From assembly GCF_000513115.1 (NCBI RefSeq), contig NZ_BAUU01000017.1:1-64000 (forward strand): 64,000 bases of DNA, in the 5' to 3' direction. The position numbers were made by a program, and so were the translations under genes. This document shows positions 8,400 to 16,960 of the stretch, piece after piece; the first letter of the stretch is position 1; the number at the start of each line of letters is the position of its first letter. Source of the stretch: Halalkalibacter hemicellulosilyticusJCM 9152 (lineage in GTDB: Bacteria > Bacillota > Bacilli > Bacillales > Bacillaceae_D). The notes beneath the pieces are model-generated. The model searched no databases, was not told the DNA's origin, and saw only the letters and a program-made list of their open reading frames with translations.

Positions 8400-8890
8400 G
8401 GCTGTTCAAAAAGGGGTGGTTTTTCCTCTTTTGAACAGCCCCGAATCAATGAGTCGAGCTGTTCATGTTTTAAAGCCCTTCTATGAGCGGTGTTCTCATA
8501 GAAGGGCGGGTTCCCTCATGCCTTTCTTTCGACATGAACACTTCATTTCTCGTGTTTTTGCTGGAATAGCGGCAGGGGGATTTTTTTCTACCTTATGCTA
8601 CGTTGTTTTCTTCAATTAGGACCAGGAAATCTCTACTAATGTGAGCTCAGGATTCGAGAGGTGAAAGAACAGAGTAGGCAGTAACCTCGGTCATGTGATC
8701 CTCGTTCCTCTATTCACTCTGTATGTCCCTTGTTACTGTCATTACGGCCTCCTCATGCCTCTATTTAGGGTTTTATTCCACTATTTGACCTTGTTTAGTT
8801 CAAATAGCGGAATGAGGATTCCCATTTCTTCTAAGAAAGTAGGTTTTCCTGATTTAAGGGCAGGAGGATTCCCTTTGTTTATTACGTAGC
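8400..8890. other. Gene-free, inverted-repeat-rich intergenic region
   Basis: The 765-nt gap after arsC holds no convincing gene. It contains an inverted repeat at 8400-8440 (GGCTGTTCAAAA/TTTTGAACAGCC), nested stems with outer arms 8460-8468/8532-8540 and a perfect 13-bp inner stem 8475-8487/8495-8507, crossing pairs 8669-8675/8716-8722 and 8679-8685/8732-8738, and a hairpin 8775-8788/8800-8813. The word GAGGATTCCC occurs twice (near 8815 and 8866). Short open frames here have no ribosome sites. This may be a structured RNA or degenerate mobile/repeat DNA. Confidence 0.5.
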
Positions 8891-9087
8891 AAATGTGACA
8901 ATTTTATGATTTTACTTGGAAATTCATGAAAAGATGAGTATATAAGAGTATTTTATTAATGATATACGCTTACATCGTAGTTTGATATTTTTGTGAAGGA
9001 TGTTATGATTCACTTTGTGAACAACGGACCCGACTTTTGTGAGAGTCAAAAGTCACTTTACAACAATAGAATAAGAGAGGTGTAGAT

Positions 9088-10547
9088 TTGAATTTACAAA
9101 CAATTAAACAGGAATGGTTTAGTAATGTTAGGGGAGATGTGCTCGCAGGTCTTGTTGTGGCGCTTGCGTTGATTCCAGAAGCGATTGCCTTTTCCATTAT
9201 TGCAGGTGTCGATCCGATGGTAGGGTTGTATGCTTCTTTTTGTATTGCTGTCGTCATTGCCTTTGTAGGTGGACGGCCTGGGATGATTTCCGCTGCAACG
9301 GGTGCGATGGCGCTCTTAATGGTTACATTAGTAGCTGATCATGGCTTGCAATATTTGTTGGCAGCAACGATTTTAACAGGAGTTTTGCAAATTTTATTTG
9401 GCGTGTTTAAATTAGCACGAATGATGAAATTTGTCCCACGTTCGGTTATGGTTGGTTTTGTTAATGCGCTTGCGATTTTAATTTTCATGGCACAGCTAGA
9501 CCAATTTGCAGGTGCTACGTGGTTAATGTATGTGTTAGTTGCGGCAACGTTATTTATCATTTATGGTTTGCCACGTATTACGAAGGCTGTTCCGTCAGCT
9601 CTTGCAGCGATTGTTGTTATTACGGCTATTGTGATCTTTGGTGGAATGAATGTATCAACAGTCGGAGATATGGGGAATTTAACACAAGCATTGCCAGTTT
9701 TCTTAATTCCTAGTATTCCATTAACGTTTGAAACATTAATGATTATATTTCCATATTCATTAGCGTTAGCCATTGTTGGTTTACTTGAATCATTGCTAAC
9801 AGCAAACATTGTCGATGATATGACAGATACAGAAAGTGACAAGAACAAAGAGAGTCGTGGCCAAGGGATCGCCAACATTGTCTCAGGTTTCTTCGGTGGT
9901 ATGGCCGGCTGTGCGATGATCGGTCAATCGGTCATCAATGTCAAGTCTGGTGGGCGAGGACGCTTGTCTGCATTAGTTGCGGGTGTAGTTTTAATGTTCT
10001 TAATATTAGTATTAGGTAATCTTGTTGTCCAAATTCCGATGGCTGCATTAGTCGGTGTCATGATTATGGTATCGATTAGTACATTTGATTGGGGAACTGT
10101 ACGCAATATTCACAAGCTCCCGCGTACGGATGCATTTGTAATGGTTGTAACAGTCGTAACAGTTGTTGTTACGCATAACTTAGCGATTGGTGTGTTTGCT
10201 GGTGTGCTTTTAAGCATGATTTTCTTTGCAGCTAAGATTTCAAAAGTAGACGTTGAGAAAGTAATGGTTAATGAAGTAGACAAGCAGGTTTACCGCGTTT
10301 CTGGTCAAGTGTTTTTCGCATCTGTAACCGACTTTGTCAATCAATTTGACTTTAAGCTTCCAGTAAGTCAAGTAGAGATCGATTTAACGAATGCACATCT
10401 TTGGATGATTCTGCAATAGGAGCACTTGATAAAATAGAAAGTAAGTTTGAACAGAGTAGTATTAAGGTCACCTATGTTGGTTTAAATAGAGAAAGTGAAA
10501 AATTAAAAGATAAAATTGGCGGATTGTCGAAGGCATCTGGACACTAA
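9088..10547 (+). pseudogene. SulP-family anion transporter, frameshifted near the C-terminus
   Basis: A SulP/SLC26 permease (sulfate or bicarbonate class) with about 10-12 membrane segments; the N-terminal [20 protein letters not shown] is the family signature. The TTG start follows GAGAGGTG. The first frame stops at 10419 inside the cytoplasmic STAS domain, but the next frame continues the expected sequence ([12 protein letters not shown] to a stop at 10545-10547). Inserting one G in TTGG at about 10403 restores [12 protein letters not shown] and a protein of about 486 aa. The lesion therefore is a one-base loss; it could be a real mutation or a sequencing error. The substrate is not predictable. 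Confidence 0.85.
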
Positions 10548-10556
10548 TGATTATCA

Positions 10557-10601
10557 GACAAGCTATTGTGAGCGATTCATTTACAATAGCTTGTCTTTTT
10601 T
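10557..10601 (+). terminator. Terminator after the SulP gene
   Basis: A 13-bp perfect stem, GACAAGCTATTGT with ACAATAGCTTGTC, followed by a T run. It lies just after the restored stop of the SulP gene, supporting the view that the gene really ends at 10547. Confidence 0.88.
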
Positions 10602-10781
10602 AGTTAGGAATTCATTTTCGATATGAGTAATATGAATGACTTCAGATTGGGATGTTTGGAGTGTAAGGATGATGGGAATAAGTGATTGGAAAATCTTATA
10701 TAAGTGGAAATATCCTAAAAAAACATTTAACATTCATTTTCCAAGTGAAGCCGTTTACAATAGAAAGAGGGAGGGGTTGTA

Positions 10782-11198
10782 ATGTTTAAACGTGTTTTAT
10801 TAGCAGCGGATGGTTCTGAGCATTCTGTTCGTTCAGCAGAAAAGGCTGTTCAGCTTGTCATAGCAAATAATGGAAAGGTAGATATCGTCTATGTGGTTGA
10901 TAGTGCAACCTCAAAGGCAGACATCTTAGCCCATTCAAGTAAGTACGAAGTCGCCCGTATGCGTAAGGAGAAGCTAGCCCCAATTATTGAATTGCTTGAT
11001 GAAAAACAGATTGAATATGACGTACATATCATTCATGGAGAACCAGGAACGGCGATTGTAAAGTTTGCCAACGATGGTGACTTTGATTGTGTCGTGGTAG
11101 GTAGTCGAGGATTAAACAAATTTCAAACCTTTGTATTAGGAAGTGTTAGTCATAAGGTTGCTAAGCGAGTTGATAAACCGGTTTTAATAGTAAAATAA
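10782..11198 (+). CDS. Universal stress protein, UspA family
   Basis: A 138-aa single-domain Usp protein. The ATP-binding signature G-x2-G-x9-G-S is present near the end (GSRGLNKFQTFVLGSVSHKV), so it is likely of the nucleotide-binding class. The ATG follows GAGGGAGGGG. It is downstream of, but separated by a terminator from, the SulP transporter; SulP-Usp neighbours are common in Bacillaceae and suggest linked stress or anion physiology, which is inference. Confidence 0.9.
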   Translation: MFKRVLLAADGSEHSVRSAEKAVQLVIANNGKVDIVYVVDSATSKADILAHSSKYEVARMRKEKLAPIIELLDEKQIEYDVHIIHGEPGTAIVKFANDGDFDCVVVGSRGLNKFQTFVLGSVSHKVAKRVDKPVLIVK

Positions 11199-11223
11199 GT
11201 TATATAGTTAGAGCGCTTGGACA

Positions 11224-11258
11224 AAGAGCCTTTGAGAGTTTTTTCTCAAAGGCTCTTT
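11224..11258 (+). terminator. Terminator after the Usp gene
   Basis: AAGAGCCTTTGAG pairs with CTCAAAGGCTCTTT around an eight-base T-rich loop. Confidence 0.75.
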
Positions 11259-11433
11259 ACATTAATTATCTATTTTTTTGCTGTGGCATTGAATTGGTGC
11301 ATCGACCGATTGCAAAAGGTAAATGGAGTAAATCTGTTCCAACTTTTCTTACATGATAATCGATCAATATCAATCTCGTTTTTATTCATATTTAGACATA
11401 ATTTGATAGGTCAAAAGCCCAATATAGATAGAT

Positions 11434-11498
11434 TTCAACAGTTATTTACAAAACCTTTACATTGTAACCATACTCTCTTAATAATGCGAGACTATACT
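11434..11498 (+). promoter_or_regulatory. Pho box and promoter of the pst operon
   Basis: Three direct repeats, TTCAACA (11434), TTTACA (11445) and TTTACA (11456), are spaced exactly 11 nt, matching the PhoP-binding arrangement of TT(A/C/T)ACA repeats with about 5-nt gaps. A -10 element TATACT follows at 11493-11498 with no good -35, as expected for a PhoP-activated promoter. The rest of the 363-nt gap holds only the upstream terminator. Confidence 0.8.
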
Positions 11499-11561
11499 AG
11501 CAAATGTGAGAGGGAAACCTATTACACACATTCTCGTTAAAGAAAAAGGGAGGACAATGAA

Positions 11562-12581
11562 ATGAAGAAACTAGTAATGCTATTAATGATGGCAGTTCTA
11601 ATGCTTGTTGCAGTAGCATGCGGATCTGCAGATGAAACAGATGCTCCTGAGGAAAACACAGGTGGTACGGAAACAGAAGAGACAACTGACGATACAGAAG
11701 ATGGAGATTCATCAGAAGGTACAGCTGAAGAATTAAGCGGAAGCGTTGTTGTAGACGGTTCTGGTACGGTTTATCCGTTAATGTCAGTTATTGCTGAAGA
11801 TTACATGTTAAATGGTCAGCAAGGTGTATCTGTTGAAGTGAGCCGTGCAGGAACAAGTGCTGGGTTTCAACGTTTCTTAGCAGAGGATGGAACTGATTTT
11901 AACGATGCGTCACGTGAAATTAAAGAGGAAGAATTAGAGATTGCTGAGGAACTAGGGATTGAAGTTCAAGAATTTAAAGTTGCCTTAGATGGATTAACAT
12001 TTGTTATTCACCCTGATAATGATTGGGCGACTGAATTAACAGATGAGCAGCTTATTAATATTTTTAAGCATGATGGTGGCGTAACAAAATGGTCTGATCT
12101 TGACCCAAGTTTCCCAGATGATGAAATTAAGCCAATGGGACCGAATGAAAACCACGGAACATACGAGTTTTTCTATGAAGTCATTTTGGAAAAAGAAGAT
12201 TTAGTGGATAGTGTTAACCTTCAACAAGAGTATTCTACGCTTGTTAATCTAGTATCAGAAGATGTAAACGGAATTGCATTCTTTGGTTTTGGTTATTATG
12301 TAAACAATCAAGATCAACTGCAAGCAGTAAATGTTGATTTTGGTAGCGGTCCGGTTGCCCCAAGCTTAGATACAATTGATGAATCTGGTGATTATGCTCC
12401 ATTCACACGTCCAGTATTTACTTATCTAAATGTTGATATGGCAAAAGAAAAGCCGCAAGTACTTGATTTTGCTTACTATGTTGTCAACAATGTAAATAAT
12501 TTTGCAGGTGAAACAGGCTTTGCACCACTTCCAGAAGAAGAAATCCAATCTTATATTGAAGTCCTTGATGGATTAAAATAA
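11562..12581 (+). CDS. pstS: Phosphate ABC transporter substrate-binding lipoprotein PstS
   Basis: A 339-aa extracytoplasmic phosphate-binding lipoprotein. A signal peptide ends in the lipobox VAVAC with Cys20, followed by a Glu/Asp/Thr-rich linker (to about residue 60) typical of alkaliphile surface proteins. The binding domain starts with SGSVVVDGSGTVYPL and contains the SRAGTSAGF-type phosphate loop. It feeds phosphate to PstC/PstA. It is the first gene of the pst operon, directly behind the Pho box, with an AAAGGGAGG ribosome site. Confidence 0.96.
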   Translation: MKKLVMLLMMAVLMLVAVACGSADETDAPEENTGGTETEETTDDTEDGDSSEGTAEELSGSVVVDGSGTVYPLMSVIAEDYMLNGQQGVSVEVSRAGTSAGFQRFLAEDGTDFNDASREIKEEELEIAEELGIEVQEFKVALDGLTFVIHPDNDWATELTDEQLINIFKHDGGVTKWSDLDPSFPDDEIKPMGPNENHGTYEFFYEVILEKEDLVDSVNLQQEYSTLVNLVSEDVNGIAFFGFGYYVNNQDQLQAVNVDFGSGPVAPSLDTIDESGDYAPFTRPVFTYLNVDMAKEKPQVLDFAYYVVNNVNNFAGETGFAPLPEEEIQSYIEVLDGLK

Positions 12582-12707
12582 GCCAATAAAAGTAGTAGAA
12601 GATGAGGCATGATTGCACTCATCTTCTCTGCTTTCAAATCGTTAGTCGTTTTTAAAGGAACTGGGTGAAGGGGGAAATCCTGAAGTGGAAATGAAAATGG
12701 GAAAACT

Positions 12708-13628
12708 GTGAATGTACAACAATTGATTGCTGAAAAAAAAAGTTCAAGAAATTTTTTAAGTATTTTTGAAAAACTGATTCCAAAATTGTTATTACTCATT
12801 GCAACTGTTTCAATTTTAACGACAATTGGCATTTTATTTACTTTACTAACTGAAACGTTTGAATTTTTCCGAAGAGTTCCTTTTTTAGAATTCTTTACAG
12901 GAACGGTGTTAAGACCATTAAGTCAGGAGCCACAATTTGGTGTGCTGCCACTCATAATGGGAACGTTATTGTCTTCTTTTATTGCTATGCTCGTCGCTAT
13001 TCCAATTGGATTAATGACAGCAGTCTATTTGAGTGAATACGCGTCAGAAAAAATAAGAAAAACATTAAAACCTTTGCTTGAAGTATTAGCAGGTATTCCG
13101 ACGATTGTTTATGGATTCTTTGCTTTTACATTTGTAACACCCATTTTACGTTCGTTTATACCTGGTTTAGAGTTGACGAATATATTGAGTCCAGGTATTG
13201 TCATGGGAATTATGATTATCCCGATGGTAGCGTCCTTATCCGAAGATGCAATGAGTTCTGTACCGAATTCAATGCGAGAAGGGGCACTTGCATTAGGAGC
13301 GACTAAGCTAGAAGTAACGAGTCGAGTCATTATCCCAGCAGCAACATCTGGTATTATTGCATCTTTTGTTTTGGGTATTTCTCGTGCGATTGGTGAAACG
13401 ATGATCGTGACTATTGCAAGTGGAAGCTCCAAAAACTTTACTTTCGATATTACTCAATCTATGCAGACGATGACTGCATACATTGTTGAAGTCTCTAGCG
13501 GAGATGCTCCTGCTGGTTCGACGATATATTATAGCCTATATGCGGTGGCGATGACATTGTTTGTATTTACACTTGTCATGAACTTGCTAGCGCAATATAT
13601 TTCTCGTAAGTATAGGGAGGAATATTAA
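12708..13628 (+). CDS. pstC: Phosphate ABC transporter permease PstC
   Basis: A 306-aa inner-membrane permease with about six hydrophobic segments and the BPD-transporter (EAA) loop REGALALGATKLEV. It pairs with PstA to form the phosphate channel. The GTG start at 12708 gives MNVQQLIAEKKS. The 126-nt gap after pstS includes a possible hairpin (GATGAGGCATG..TCATCTTC), often found after pstS to set its higher expression; that role is inference. Confidence 0.95.
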   Translation: MNVQQLIAEKKSSRNFLSIFEKLIPKLLLLIATVSILTTIGILFTLLTETFEFFRRVPFLEFFTGTVLRPLSQEPQFGVLPLIMGTLLSSFIAMLVAIPIGLMTAVYLSEYASEKIRKTLKPLLEVLAGIPTIVYGFFAFTFVTPILRSFIPGLELTNILSPGIVMGIMIIPMVASLSEDAMSSVPNSMREGALALGATKLEVTSRVIIPAATSGIIASFVLGISRAIGETMIVTIASGSSKNFTFDITQSMQTMTAYIVEVSSGDAPAGSTIYYSLYAVAMTLFVFTLVMNLLAQYISRKYREEY

Positions 13629-13630
13629 TA

Positions 13631-14515
13631 ATGAAATACGTAGATCATGTACAAGTCGCAAAAAGAATGAATACGAGACTCCTTTTTAATAAAGTTTGTA
13701 AAATGATTTTTTTTCTATCAACCTTGTTTGGTTTAGCAGTGTTAGCTGTTCTAATTGCGAGAGTTGTTTCGGAGAGTGTGGGATGGATTGATTTGAATTT
13801 TTTGACAGGAAGATTATCCACTAATGCTGATATGGCTGGTATTATGGGAGCTATTTTAGGGACGCTTTGGCTTATGCTCATAGTAGGGCCAGTGACAATG
13901 TTTTTGGGAGTCGGGACAGCAATTTATTTGGAGTGCTATGCGAAAAGAGGAAAATTCCATTCGTTTATACAAACGAACATTTCTAATTTAGCTGGTGTTC
14001 CTTCAATTGTATTTGGGATATTAGGTTTGACTATTTTTGTTCGCTTATTGGGTCTTGGGAATGTTATTTTAGCCGGTGGTTTAACGATGTCATTGCTTGT
14101 ATTACCTATTATTGTTGTTGCTAGTCAAGAGGCAATAAGAGCGGTTCCTGGATTTTTAAGTGAGGCCTCTTACGGAATGGGGGCAACGAAGTGGCAAACG
14201 ATCAAAAATATTATTTTACCAGCTGCATTACCTGGAATATTAACGGGTGCTATTTTATCGCTATCACGTGCAATTGGAGAAACTGCACCACTGGTCGTTA
14301 TTGGAATTCCAGCTTTACTTATTCCGTTTCCTGGTGGTATTATGGATCGTTTTACTGTATTGCCGATGCAAATTTATTATTGGACGATTGATGCAGCTCT
14401 TGTTGCAGAGTATGCGAATTTAGCTGCAGCGACCATAGTCGTATTACTGTTAGTACTCTTTGTTATGAACTCAGCTGCGATTGTTATTCGTAATAAGTAT
14501 CAAAAAAGGTATTAA
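13631..14515 (+). CDS. pstA: Phosphate ABC transporter permease PstA
   Basis: A 294-aa permease, partner of PstC, with about six membrane segments and the loop SEASYGMGATKWQT. It begins two bases after the pstC stop, so the two are translationally linked. The motif ETAPLVVIGIPAL is typical of PstA. Confidence 0.95.
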   Translation: MKYVDHVQVAKRMNTRLLFNKVCKMIFFLSTLFGLAVLAVLIARVVSESVGWIDLNFLTGRLSTNADMAGIMGAILGTLWLMLIVGPVTMFLGVGTAIYLECYAKRGKFHSFIQTNISNLAGVPSIVFGILGLTIFVRLLGLGNVILAGGLTMSLLVLPIIVVASQEAIRAVPGFLSEASYGMGATKWQTIKNIILPAALPGILTGAILSLSRAIGETAPLVVIGIPALLIPFPGGIMDRFTVLPMQIYYWTIDAALVAEYANLAAATIVVLLLVLFVMNSAAIVIRNKYQKRY

Positions 14516-14530
14516 TTTAAAGGAGGAATT

Positions 14531-15367
14531 ATGATGGTACTTGCTTCAGCGAAAGAAAACAAAATGATCAATCATACAGACAATAGGCAATCTACACAAG
14601 TGAAGGTTGATAAGAGTGTCGTATATGATACGAAATCATTAAACTTATGGTATGGCAAGGATCATGCCCTGAAAAATATTAACCTAGCCATTCATGAGAA
14701 GGAAGTAACAGCCATTATTGGTCCTTCTGGTTGTGGCAAATCGACATATATTAAGACATTAAATCGTATGGTGGAACTCATTCCAATTGTTAAGATTTCA
14801 GGTGATATTATGTATCGCGGAAAAAGTATTCTCCATCGCTCTTATAAAGTAGAGGATTTAAGAACGCGTGTTGGAATGGTGTTTCAAAAGCCTAATCCTT
14901 TTCCGAAATCGATTTATGACAATATTGCATATGGCCCACGTATTCATGGAATCCGTAATAAAAAAATTCTAGATGAAATTGTTGAGAAAAGCTTGCAAGG
15001 AGCTTATATTTGGGATGAAGTGAAGGATCGGTTAAATGAAAATGCTTATGGATTATCTGGTGGACAACAGCAACGTTTGTGTATTGCTAGATGCTTAGCG
15101 ATTGAACCGGATGTCATTTTAATGGATGAACCTACTTCTGCCCTTGATCCTAAATCAACATTAAAAGTTGAAGAGTTAATTCAAAAGTTAAAAGAATCAT
15201 ATTCCATTATTATCGTGACTCATAATATGCAGCAGGCGGCACGTATCTCAGATAAAACAGCATTCTTTTTAAATGGGGAAGTTGTCGAATTCGATCATAC
15301 CGATCTTATTTTTTCAAATCCTAATGATTCTCGTACAGAAGATTATATTACAGGACGATTTGGGTAA
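14531..15367 (+). CDS. pstB: Phosphate ABC transporter ATPase PstB
   Basis: A 278-aa ABC ATPase energising phosphate import. It shows Walker [10 protein letters not shown], signature [13 protein letters not shown], Walker [14 protein letters not shown] and the switch His ([11 protein letters not shown]). The PstB-specific [12 protein letters not shown] follows the Q-loop. A 30-residue N-terminal extension precedes the domain. AGGAGG lies upstream of the ATG at 14531; ATG 14534 is equally possible. Confidence 0.96.
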   Translation: MMVLASAKENKMINHTDNRQSTQVKVDKSVVYDTKSLNLWYGKDHALKNINLAIHEKEVTAIIGPSGCGKSTYIKTLNRMVELIPIVKISGDIMYRGKSILHRSYKVEDLRTRVGMVFQKPNPFPKSIYDNIAYGPRIHGIRNKKILDEIVEKSLQGAYIWDEVKDRLNENAYGLSGGQQQRLCIARCLAIEPDVILMDEPTSALDPKSTLKVEELIQKLKESYSIIIVTHNMQQAARISDKTAFFLNGEVVEFDHTDLIFSNPNDSRTEDYITGRFG

Positions 15368-15381
15368 GGTGAGGTTGATTT

Positions 15382-16029
15382 ATGTCAATAAGATCACAGT
15401 TTGATAGTCAGCTTGATATAGTGAAAATGAATGTACTTAAAATGGGGAGAGACGTTGATACGATCTTGAATGATGCGTTAAAGGCGTTCGATTCCGCTGA
15501 TCAAGCTTTGATGGATAAGATTATTAACGAAGATTATAAAATCAACCAATTAGAATTGAGTATGCATGATGAGATTATTTTACTTATATCTAAGCAGCAG
15601 CCAGTTGCTAGTGATTTACGAAAATTAATTGTCGCACTAAAAATATCGAGCGATTTAGAAAGGGTGGCTGATCTAGCTGTTGATTTGTCTAAACAGTCAA
15701 AAAGAATGACTCATGCTACCCCATTTCAAAATCAAATCCTTGAAATAGGGATGAAAGCTCAGGAAATGCTACTGATTGCTTTAGAGTCATATGAAAACAC
15801 GAATATATTAGCTGCACAAAAGATTGCTAATATGGATGATCGGGTCGATCAAATGTATGGGCAGTTTATTCGTGAGTTGTTTTCAAGACAAGATGGTACG
15901 ATTGAAATTAATCAAATTACTCAGCTTGCTTTTATTGGTCGATTTATTGAACGGATTGCGGATTATGCAACAAATATTGCTGAATGGGTTATCTATGAAG
16001 TTAACGGGAAACATTTCGATTTGAATTGA
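15382..16029 (+). CDS. phoU: Phosphate uptake regulator PhoU
   Basis: A 215-aa all-helical protein with two PhoU repeats, each with the E(D)xx(D)R metal-binding pattern (SSDLERVADLAVDLS and IGRFIERIADYATNIAE). PhoU signals phosphate sufficiency from the Pst transporter to the sensor kinase and restrains uptake. It is the last gene of the operon, 14 bases after pstB, and is followed by a terminator. Confidence 0.95.
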   Translation: MSIRSQFDSQLDIVKMNVLKMGRDVDTILNDALKAFDSADQALMDKIINEDYKINQLELSMHDEIILLISKQQPVASDLRKLIVALKISSDLERVADLAVDLSKQSKRMTHATPFQNQILEIGMKAQEMLLIALESYENTNILAAQKIANMDDRVDQMYGQFIRELFSRQDGTIEINQITQLAFIGRFIERIADYATNIAEWVIYEVNGKHFDLN

Positions 16030-16063
16030 TGAGTAAGAAACTGTATTCACTAGTCAAATGAAG

Positions 16064-16099
16064 ACCGAATTGAGTTTATTAACTTAATACGGTTTTTTT
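16064..16099 (+). terminator. Terminator after phoU
   Basis: ACCGAATTGAG pairs imperfectly with CTTAATACGGT and is followed by seven Ts. Confidence 0.7.
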
Positions 16100-16246
16100 A
16101 AATAAAAGTGGTACAATTTCGCAACAATTGAATGACGTTTCATTGAACTTAGTCCATCACGTTCAAAAATATATAGTTTACACTTTGAGAATCCTCCTTA
16201 TGTCGCTTATACTTAAAGGAAGAAAATAAGGAAAGGGGGAGTAGAA

Positions 16247-16621
16247 ATGTCACAGACTTTGATAAATATCTTCTATGAGTCACATCGAGGCTCATGGACC
16301 ATCTTGATTATTTTGTTCATTGTTGCTTTTTTCTTGTATAAAGCACAGAAGAACAAAGGTGCAACAGTCGTACATATGATTACCCGATTGTTCTATTTGA
16401 TTATGCTCGTATCAGGTATTGGTACATTAATTGGGTATCAATTTCCAGTTGTGCTTATAGTGAAAGGTATTCTCGCACTTGTGCTCATTTATGTGATGGA
16501 AATGATCCTAGTCCGTACGAAGAAAAATACGCTAGGAGATAAGGCTGGAGTCTATTGGATTGCACTTGTTGTTATAAGCCTTATCGTTATTTTAATGGGA
16601 TTTGGTGTAATTCGATTTTAA
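16247..16621 (+). CDS. YisL family (DUF1516) membrane protein
   Basis: A 124-aa protein with four hydrophobic segments (about residues 15-32, 47-65, 68-86, 102-121). The sequence, especially SHRGSWTILIILFIVAFFLY and HMITRLFYLIMLVSGIG, matches the UPF0344/YisL family of Bacillaceae. Its function is unknown. It is monocistronic behind an AAAGGGGGAG site and followed by a dispersed repeat element. Confidence 0.85.
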   Translation: MSQTLINIFYESHRGSWTILIILFIVAFFLYKAQKNKGATVVHMITRLFYLIMLVSGIGTLIGYQFPVVLIVKGILALVLIYVMEMILVRTKKNTLGDKAGVYWIALVVISLIVILMGFGVIRF

Positions 16622-16625
16622 AAGA

Positions 16626-16814
16626 ATAAGAAAGCATAAAATTCGAGGAAGACATGTGGGGAAGCATAAAGGTTTTGGCAAATTCAAAGGAGAGCGACAG
16701 TTTCACACGTTACACGTTTTTCTGAAAGAACCCCACTTTCAGAAAAACTGAAAAATCGCTGTAACGGGTCCGCACGCCGCTTTAAAGAAAAGACCGCTAA
16801 CGCGGTTTTTCTTA
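16626..16814 (+). repeat. ~190-nt structured dispersed repeat, copy 1
   Basis: This element is about 75-80 percent identical by eye to 35279-35466, in the same orientation. It contains a perfect 12-bp stem TTTTTCTGAAAG/CTTTCAGAAAAA with loop AACCCCA, flanking GTTACA/TGTAAC arms, a conserved CCGCACGCCGCTTTAAAGAAAA, and a final terminator-like CCGCTAACGCGGTTTTTCTT. The 339-nt gap 16622-16960 is mostly this element, with no gene. It may be an ncRNA or a terminator-bearing mobile repeat. Confidence 0.75.
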
Positions 16815-16960
16815 TTAGTTTCTAATACTGTAGATGCTTCATTAGGTATTTAGCCTATTGAAGCATTTTTTTGTACAGAATTAATGGAGTTGTCGTTTCT
16901 CGTGTTCAATGAAAGATGGTAAACTTGAAGGAGCGATTTACGTTGGAGGGAGTGAATAGA

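Noticed and set aside
8400-8440. GGCTGTTCAAAA inverted repeat as a terminator
   Set aside because: A true terminator for arsC lies just upstream and this stem is not followed by a T run; kept only as structure.
8416-8619. 67-codon open frame after arsC
   Set aside because: No ribosome site; the frame covers the nested inverted repeats and resembles the later frame at 8695 only through repeated DNA words.
8695-8889. 64-codon open frame
   Set aside because: No ribosome site; the peptide is low in typical coding features and overlaps predicted stems.
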